From NCBI RefSeq assembly GCF_014451325.2, contig NZ_JACSCH020000009.1, positions 124,001 to 188,000 on the forward strand: DNA of 64,000 bases, given 5' to 3'. Source of the stretch: Streptomyces sp. CB02980. Its GTDB lineage: Bacteria; Actinomycetota; Actinomycetes; Streptomycetales; Streptomycetaceae. The position numbers and the translations under genes were made by a program. The notes under the pieces are model-generated. The model was not told the DNA's origin. It worked only from the letters and a program-made list of their open reading frames with translations, and ran no database searches. This document shows positions 58,139 through 64,000 of this stretch, in pieces. Each line of letters opens with the position of its first letter. The stretch's first letter is position 1.

Positions 58139-61090
58139 ATGAGACGTAGAGCGAGATCGATCCTCGCCGCGGCTTCACTGCTGATCGCGGGCGTGGCGGC
58201 GGCACCCGTCGCCGGAGCGCAGCCGAACGACCGGGACGGCGGTGACGGCCTCACCGTATGGCGCGCCGAGGTCACCAAGGAGCAGGTTCCGCTGCTCCTG
58301 GAAGCCGGTGCCGACGCCCATGAACTGACCGAGCGGGTGCCCGCGAAGGGCTCCGCCACGGTCGAGCTCTTCCTCACCGGCCGGCAGGCCGGGCAGCTGC
58401 GCGGCCAGGGCGTCGAGCTCGCCGAGCACAGCCTGACCACCTCCGCCGAGAAGCGGGTGGCCGCCGCGGGGGACGGCGTCTTCCGCCCGTACGGAGGCCC
58501 GAACGGGCTCAAGCAGGAGATCCTGGACACCGCCCGGGCGAACCCCGGGATCACCAAGGTCGTCTCCATCGGCAAGACCGTCAAGGGCCAGGACGTCCTC
58601 GCCCTCAAGATCAGCAAGGGTGCCCCGCGGGTCAAGGACGGCTCCAAGCCGGCCATGCTGTACATGTCCAACCAGCACGCGCGCGAGTGGATCACCCCGG
58701 AGATGACCCGGCGGCTGATGCACCACTACCTCGACGGGTACGGCAAGGACGAGCGGATCACCCGGATCGTCGACTCCACCGAGCTGTGGTTCGTGCTCTC
58801 CGCCAACCCGGACGGCTACGACCACACGCACGCCGACCCCGCCAACCGGCAGTGGCGCAAGAACCTCCGCGACAACGACGGCGACGGCCGGATCACCCCC
58901 GGTGACGGGGTCGACCTGAACCGCAACTTCGCCTACAAGTGGGGCTACGACAACGAGGGTTCCTCGCCCGACCCGGCCGACGAGACCTTCCGCGGAAAGG
59001 GCCCCATGTCGGAGCCCGAGACCAAGGCCCTCGACGCCTTCCAGAAGCGCATCGGTTTCACGTACGGCATCAACTACCACTCGGCCGCCCAGCTCCTGCT
59101 GTACGGCGTGGGCTGGCAGGTCGCCACCGACACCCCCGACGACGTGGCCCTCAAGGCCCTCGCCGGCACCCCGCAGAACTCCGCCGTGCCCGGCTACCGG
59201 CCGCAGGTCTCCTCGGAGCTGTACATCACCAACGGCGAGGCGGACGGACACGCCGCCAACGTCAACGGCATGCAGATGTTCACCCCCGAGATGTCGACCT
59301 GTGCGACCGCCTCCCGGGTCGACCCCGGCGACGCCTGGAACCCGGCCGACTGCGCCTCCGTCTTCACCTTCCCCGACGACGAGAAGCTGATCCAGGCCGA
59401 GTTCGCCAAGAACATCCCCTTCGCGCTCGCCGTCGCCGAGACCGCCGCCCACCCGGACCGGCCCGTCTCCCCGGTCGGCATCGACGCCCCCGACTTCACG
59501 CCGAAGGCCTTCGCCACCTCCTACGCCCGCGGCGAGGAGCAGGAGGTCGCGGTCACCGCGCGCAAGTCGCTGCGCGGCAAGACCCTGAAGTACCGGATCA
59601 ACGGCGGCCGCACCCACAGCGAGGAGCTCGACGCCTGGAAGGGCGGCGAGACCTACGGCGGCGAGGACAACCTCTACTTCGACGAGTACCGCGCCGAGGT
59701 CGAGGACGCCCGGCCCGGCGACTCCGTCGAGGTCTGGTTCACCGCCCGCACCCGGGAGGGCCGGGCCACGGCCTCCGCCCCCTTCACCTACAAGGTGGCC
59801 GAGCGGCCCCGCGGCGACGTCCTCGTCCTCGCGGACGAGGGCGGCACCACCGCCGCCCGGCACACCGCGGCGTATGTGAAGGCGCTCGCCGACAACGGCC
59901 GGAAGGCCGCCGTCTGGGACGTCGCCACCCAGGGCACCCCGGACGCGCTCGGCGTGCTCTCCCACTTCCGTACCGTCGTCTGGTACACCGGCGCCGAGCG
60001 GCCCTCCGGAGCCACCCAGCTCGCCGTCCGCGCCTACCTCAACGAGGGCGGCAAGCTGATCAACACCGGCGAGAAGTCCGGCGGACTCACCCAGGTCGGC
60101 CTGGCCGAGACCAACGACTTCGCCCAGTACTACCTCGGCGCCTACCACCGGGCCGGCCTCAAGAACCCGCCCGCCTTCGCCGGCGGCGGCGCCTTCAAGG
60201 GCATCGGCGCGGGCCTCGGCGCCTCCGCCGACAACCCGCTGGACAACGCGGGCGCGTACACCGTCACTTCGGACACCCTGAAGCCGAAGGAGTTCCCGCA
60301 GTTCGCGAGCAGCGCCTCCGCCGGCTCCTACCCGGGCGTCCGGATGCCCTTCGAGCCCGCCGAGGGCGAGACCTTCGCGGCCGTCAAGCACGCCGACGAC
60401 ACCTGGGCCCGGCTCAGCAGGACCGTCGACCTCACCGGCGTCCCCGCCGCGGTGGCCCCGCGCCTGGACTTCCAGGTCAGCTTCGACACCGAGCCCGGCT
60501 ACGACAACCTCGTCGTCGAGGCCCACACCGTCGGCCAGGACGACTGGACGACCCTGCCCGACCGCAACGGCGGCACCTCCACCGAGGCCCCCGCCGACTG
60601 CGGCGAGGGCTACTACGTCCGGGGCCACCCGTTCCTCGCCCACTACCTCACCGTCGGCGAGGACGGCTGCGCCGTCACCGGCACCACCGGCTCCTGGAAC
60701 GCCTTCACCGGCCCCTCCAACGGCTGGCGGCAGGCCTCCGTCGACCTGAGCGCCTGGGCCGGCAAGAAGGTCGAGCTCTCGATCTCCTACATCTCCGACC
60801 CCGGTACGGGAGAGATGGGCGCCTTCGTCGACGACACCCGCCTCGTCACCGGGACCACCACCGAGGCGGAGGGCTTCGAGACCGCCCTCGGCGCGTGGAA
60901 CGTACCGGGCGCGCCCGCCGGCAGCCCCGGCAACGGCTCGGACTGGGCGCGCTCCGCGGCGCTCTTCCACTCGCAGGCCGCGGTCACCACGCGTGACACG
61001 GTCCTCCTCGGCTACGGCCTGGAGCAGGTGCCCGGTGCGAGCGAGCGGGCACGTCTCGTCGGCCGCGCCCTCGGGGTGCTCCGCCGCTGA
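58139..61090 (+). CDS. Secreted M14 zinc carboxypeptidase
   Basis: A 983-residue exported metallopeptidase. After the signal peptide (about 1-29, ending GAQ) and a propeptide-like region, the M14 domain (about 115-430) contains the zinc ligands HAREW (His/Glu near residues 180-183) and the later His in NYHSAAQLL (near 313), substrate Arg/Asn in DLNRNFAYKWG, and the catalytic Glu in MFTPEMST (near 384). It removes C-terminal residues from peptides. The C-terminal half holds an Ig-like module, a region with GDVLVLADEGGT of the ThuA/GATase type, and an MAM-like domain. AGGGGGG lies 5 bases before the ATG. It is a large form of the family, which is common in Streptomyces. Confidence 0.93.
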   Translation: MRRRARSILAAASLLIAGVAAAPVAGAQPNDRDGGDGLTVWRAEVTKEQVPLLLEAGADAHELTERVPAKGSATVELFLTGRQAGQLRGQGVELAEHSLTTSAEKRVAAAGDGVFRPYGGPNGLKQEILDTARANPGITKVVSIGKTVKGQDVLALKISKGAPRVKDGSKPAMLYMSNQHAREWITPEMTRRLMHHYLDGYGKDERITRIVDSTELWFVLSANPDGYDHTHADPANRQWRKNLRDNDGDGRITPGDGVDLNRNFAYKWGYDNEGSSPDPADETFRGKGPMSEPETKALDAFQKRIGFTYGINYHSAAQLLLYGVGWQVATDTPDDVALKALAGTPQNSAVPGYRPQVSSELYITNGEADGHAANVNGMQMFTPEMSTCATASRVDPGDAWNPADCASVFTFPDDEKLIQAEFAKNIPFALAVAETAAHPDRPVSPVGIDAPDFTPKAFATSYARGEEQEVAVTARKSLRGKTLKYRINGGRTHSEELDAWKGGETYGGEDNLYFDEYRAEVEDARPGDSVEVWFTARTREGRATASAPFTYKVAERPRGDVLVLADEGGTTAARHTAAYVKALADNGRKAAVWDVATQGTPDALGVLSHFRTVVWYTGAERPSGATQLAVRAYLNEGGKLINTGEKSGGLTQVGLAETNDFAQYYLGAYHRAGLKNPPAFAGGGAFKGIGAGLGASADNPLDNAGAYTVTSDTLKPKEFPQFASSASAGSYPGVRMPFEPAEGETFAAVKHADDTWARLSRTVDLTGVPAAVAPRLDFQVSFDTEPGYDNLVVEAHTVGQDDWTTLPDRNGGTSTEAPADCGEGYYVRGHPFLAHYLTVGEDGCAVTGTTGSWNAFTGPSNGWRQASVDLSAWAGKKVELSISYISDPGTGEMGAFVDDTRLVTGTTTEAEGFETALGAWNVPGAPAGSPGNGSDWARSAALFHSQAAVTTRDTVLLGYGLEQVPGASERARLVGRALGVLRR

Positions 61091-61119
61091 CGGAGAGTAG
61101 TGGGGACAAAGGTCCCACG

Positions 61120-61151
61120 ACGGCCCGTACCCGTTGGTAGGTACGGGCCGT
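61120..61151 (+). terminator. Terminator of the carboxypeptidase gene
   Basis: ACGGCCCGTACC pairs perfectly with GGTACGGGCCGT around an 8-base loop, 29 bases after the stop. Confidence 0.85.
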
Positions 61152-61196
61152 CGGCCGTTCTCCCTCACTTTCCGGGCTCGTACGGATGCGCTGGAT

Positions 61197-61226
61197 GTCA
61201 CTAGGGGGGTCCTGTGGGGGTAGGGT
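61197..61226 (+). promoter_or_regulatory. Candidate gap promoter
   Basis: TGTCAC (61197-61202), 18 bases, TAGGGT (61221-61226). The -10 is strong, the -35 weak. Transcription would start about 75 bases before the GTG. Confidence 0.5.
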
Positions 61227-61308
61227 CGTAAGCGGTCGGGGACATCCCAAAAAACAAAAATCTCGCCGGCGTCGAGCACACCGGCGTACCTAACGAGGAG
61301 ATCGGTTC

Positions 61309-62319
<1,011 letters not shown>

Positions 62320-62345
62320 ACTTCAGGGCGGGCTTTCGATGTGAG

Positions 62346-62385
62346 CAGGGCTCGGGCAGCGCAACGCCGCGCTGTGCGAGCCCTG
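62346..62385 (+). terminator. Hairpin between gap and pgk
   Basis: CAGGGCTCG (62346-62354) pairs with CGAGCCCTG (62377-62385), with inner CAGCGC/GCGCTG, followed by TTTGT. It may reduce read-through from gap into pgk or stabilise the mRNA end. Confidence 0.6.
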
Positions 62386-62423
62386 TTTGTGTGCTCCACC
62401 GCGTACCAAGGAGTCTGTGACAG

Positions 62424-63635
62424 ATGAAGACGATCGACGAGCTTCTCGCCGAAGGCGTCTCCGGCAAGCGGGTGTTCGTCCGCGCCGATCTCAACGTGCC
62501 GCTCGACGGCACCACCATCACCGACGACGGCCGCATCCGCGCCGTCGTGCCCACGGTCAAGGCGCTCGCCGACGCGGGTGCCCGCGTCGTGGTCGCCTCG
62601 CACCTGGGCCGCCCGAAGGGCGCCCCGGACCCGGCGTTCTCGCTCGCCCCGGCCGCCGCGCGGCTCGGCGAGCTCCTCGGCGCCGAGGTGGCCTTCGCGA
62701 CGGACACGGTCGGCGAGTCCGCCACCGCCACCGTCGCCGGCCTCGCCGACGGCCAGGTCGCCGTGATCGAGAACCTCCGGTTCAACGCCGGCGAGACCTC
62801 GAAGGACGACGCCGAGCGCGGCGCCTTCGCGGACCAGCTGGCCGCGCTCGCCGACGTGTACGTCGGCGACGGCTTCGGTGCCGTGCACCGCAAGCACGCC
62901 TCGGTCTTCGACCTCCCGGCGCGCCTGCCGCACGCCGCGGGCTACCTCATCGCCACCGAGGTCGGCGTCCTGAAGAAGCTCACGGACGACGTCCGGCGGC
63001 CCTACGTGGTCGCGCTCGGCGGCGCCAAGGTCTCCGACAAGCTGGGCGTGATCGACCACCTCCTGGAGAAGGCCGACCGCATCCTCATCGGCGGCGGCAT
63101 GGCGTACACCTTCCTCAAGGCCCAGGGCCACGAGGTCGGCATCTCGCTGCTCCAGGCGGACCAGATCCCGGCGGTCCTGGACTACCTGAAGCGCGCCGAG
63201 GAGCGCGGGGTGGAGTTCGTCCTCCCCGTCGACGTCCTGGTCTCGGCCGAGTTCCCCGACCTGAAGACCAAGGCTCCGGCCAACCCGGCCACGGTCGCCG
63301 CGGACGCCATCCCGGCGGACGAGGAGGGCCTGGACATCGGTCCGGAGACCCGTAAGCTCTACGCCTCGAAGCTCGCCGACGCCGGCACCGTTTTCTGGAA
63401 CGGTCCGATGGGCGTCTTCGAGCACCCCGACTACGCCGAGGGCACCAAGGCCGTCGCCCAGGCGCTCGTCGACTCCCCGGCCTTCACGGTCGTCGGCGGT
63501 GGCGACTCCGCCGCCGCCGTCCGCATCCTGGGCTTCGACGAGAAGGCATTCGGCCACATTTCGACCGGCGGCGGCGCCTCCCTCGAGTACCTCGAGGGCA
63601 AGACGCTTCCCGGCCTCGCCGCACTGGAGGACTGA
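62424..63635 (+). CDS. pgk: Phosphoglycerate kinase
   Basis: A 403-residue glycolytic enzyme that makes ATP from 1,3-bisphosphoglycerate. The two Rossmann-like lobes are seen: substrate site RADLNVPLDG, SHLGRPKG, and NLRFNAGE in the first; ALGGAKVSDKLGVI, GGGMAYTFL and GGGDSAAAV (nucleotide site) in the second. A long, near-typical length. The ATG at 62424 has AAGGAG 11 bases upstream. It follows gap by 104 bp. Confidence 0.98.
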   Translation: MKTIDELLAEGVSGKRVFVRADLNVPLDGTTITDDGRIRAVVPTVKALADAGARVVVASHLGRPKGAPDPAFSLAPAAARLGELLGAEVAFATDTVGESATATVAGLADGQVAVIENLRFNAGETSKDDAERGAFADQLAALADVYVGDGFGAVHRKHASVFDLPARLPHAAGYLIATEVGVLKKLTDDVRRPYVVALGGAKVSDKLGVIDHLLEKADRILIGGGMAYTFLKAQGHEVGISLLQADQIPAVLDYLKRAEERGVEFVLPVDVLVSAEFPDLKTKAPANPATVAADAIPADEEGLDIGPETRKLYASKLADAGTVFWNGPMGVFEHPDYAEGTKAVAQALVDSPAFTVVGGGDSAAAVRILGFDEKAFGHISTGGGASLEYLEGKTLPGLAALED

Positions 63636-63642
63636 CCCTTTC

Positions 63643-64000
63643 ATGAGCAGCACCCGCACCCCGCTGATGGCGGGGAACTGGAAGATGAACCTCAACCACC
63701 TCGAGGCCATCGCCCACGTCCAGAAGCTCGCCTTCGCCCTGACCGACAAGGACTACGACGCCTGTGAGGTCGCGGTCCTGGTTCCCTTCACGGACCTGCG
63801 GTCCGTGCAGACCCTGATCGACGGCGACAAGCTCAAGATCAAGTACGGCGCCCAGGACATCTCGGCGCACGACTCCGGTGCCTACACCGGCGAGATCTCG
63901 GGCCTGATGCTGTCGAAGCTGAAGTGCGCCTACGTGGCCGTCGGCCACTCCGAGCGCCGGCAGTACCACGCCGAGAACGACGAGGTCTGCAACGCCAAGG
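63643..64000 (+). CDS. tpiA: Triosephosphate isomerase, 3'-truncated by window edge
   Basis: The first 119 residues of TIM, which interconverts dihydroxyacetone phosphate and glyceraldehyde 3-phosphate. The catalytic Lys is in PLMAGNWKMN (near residue 14), and the catalytic His in VAVGHSERRQYH (near 101). The barrel starts YGAQDISAHDSGAYTGEIS, in parts, are intact. The rest, with the Glu base and the mobile loop, is beyond the window. GGAGG overlaps the end of pgk, only 7 bp upstream, so it is translated from the pgk message. Confidence 0.97.
   Translation, partial: MSSTRTPLMAGNWKMNLNHLEAIAHVQKLAFALTDKDYDACEVAVLVPFTDLRSVQTLIDGDKLKIKYGAQDISAHDSGAYTGEISGLMLSKLKCAYVAVGHSERRQYHAENDEVCNAK

Noticed and set aside
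61221..61226. Damage-type promoter of gap from its TAGGGT
   Set aside because: The upstream 17 bases are G-rich and do not resemble the RecA-NDp motif.

Overview
The window is a 64 kb stretch of a high-GC actinobacterial chromosome, almost certainly a Streptomyces. The evidence is the very strong GC bias at third codon positions, many GTG starts, leaderless genes with TAnnnT -10 boxes directly before the start codon, a sortase-anchored chaplin (LASTG signal), the sporulation regulator gene whiA, mycothiol-type enzymes and the gene order uvrC-rapZ-yvcK-whiA ... gap-pgk-tpiA. Both ends cut genes: polA lacks its start on the left and tpiA lacks its end on the right.

Layout. 1-10.2 kb: 3' part of polA, a DUF4184 membrane protein, a secreted lytic transglycosylase with Ig-like repeats, a tiny membrane protein with a DUF3068 partner, the helicase hrpB (with an 18-bp in-frame tandem repeat) and a methyltransferase. 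10.2-14.6 kb: rpsA with a strong promoter and a long structured leader, a PAC2 protein, coaE, a TPR protein and DUF6343. 14.6-21.5 kb: a lipoprotein, an SNF2 helicase coupled to a SWIM zinc-finger protein, a long chaplin, DUF2293 and a membrane-anchored protein. 21.5-32.6 kb: metabolic and accessory genes: an AlaA-like aminotransferase divergent from an autoregulated HxlR gene, an SDR-MerR pair, a VOC protein, a uridine-kinase-like protein with no P-loop lysine, psuG-psuK for pseudouridine breakdown, a cupin, and a phosphoesterase-MFS-TolB-like operon. 32.6-48.3 kb: a stress and repair block with an MFS transporter, ogt, an MHYT membrane sensor, uvrB, two TerD proteins, terC under a yybP-ykoY (Mn2+) riboswitch, an MHS transporter, an MBL hydrolase, a DinB/MDMPI protein and uvrA with a histone-like tail. 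48.3-52.9 kb: a Rieske lipoprotein, a 32-bp tandem repeat array, an HTH protein, a secreted papain-like protease with a membrane partner, a 600-bp repeat-rich non-coding region and an SDR. 52.9-64 kb: uvrC-rapZ-yvcK-whiA (each junction overlapping), a secreted M14 carboxypeptidase, and the glycolytic gap-pgk-tpiA set.

The most interesting signal is regulatory. At least five transcription units scattered over 38 kb (SNF2-SWIM, ogt, uvrB, terD, uvrC) carry a promoter of the form TTGTCrGTGGy-N6-TAnnGT. This matches the LexA-independent RecA-NDp / PafBC DNA-damage promoter known from mycobacteria, and in ogt, uvrB and uvrC it sits so close to the start codon that the mRNA should be leaderless. 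It ties an SNF2 helicase-SWIM pair and a tellurite-resistance-type TerD protein to the same damage response as excision repair and alkyl-base repair. Other notable items are an internal whiA promoter containing a WhiA GACAC core, tandem HxlR operators over a leaderless promoter, and several tandem-repeat arrays.
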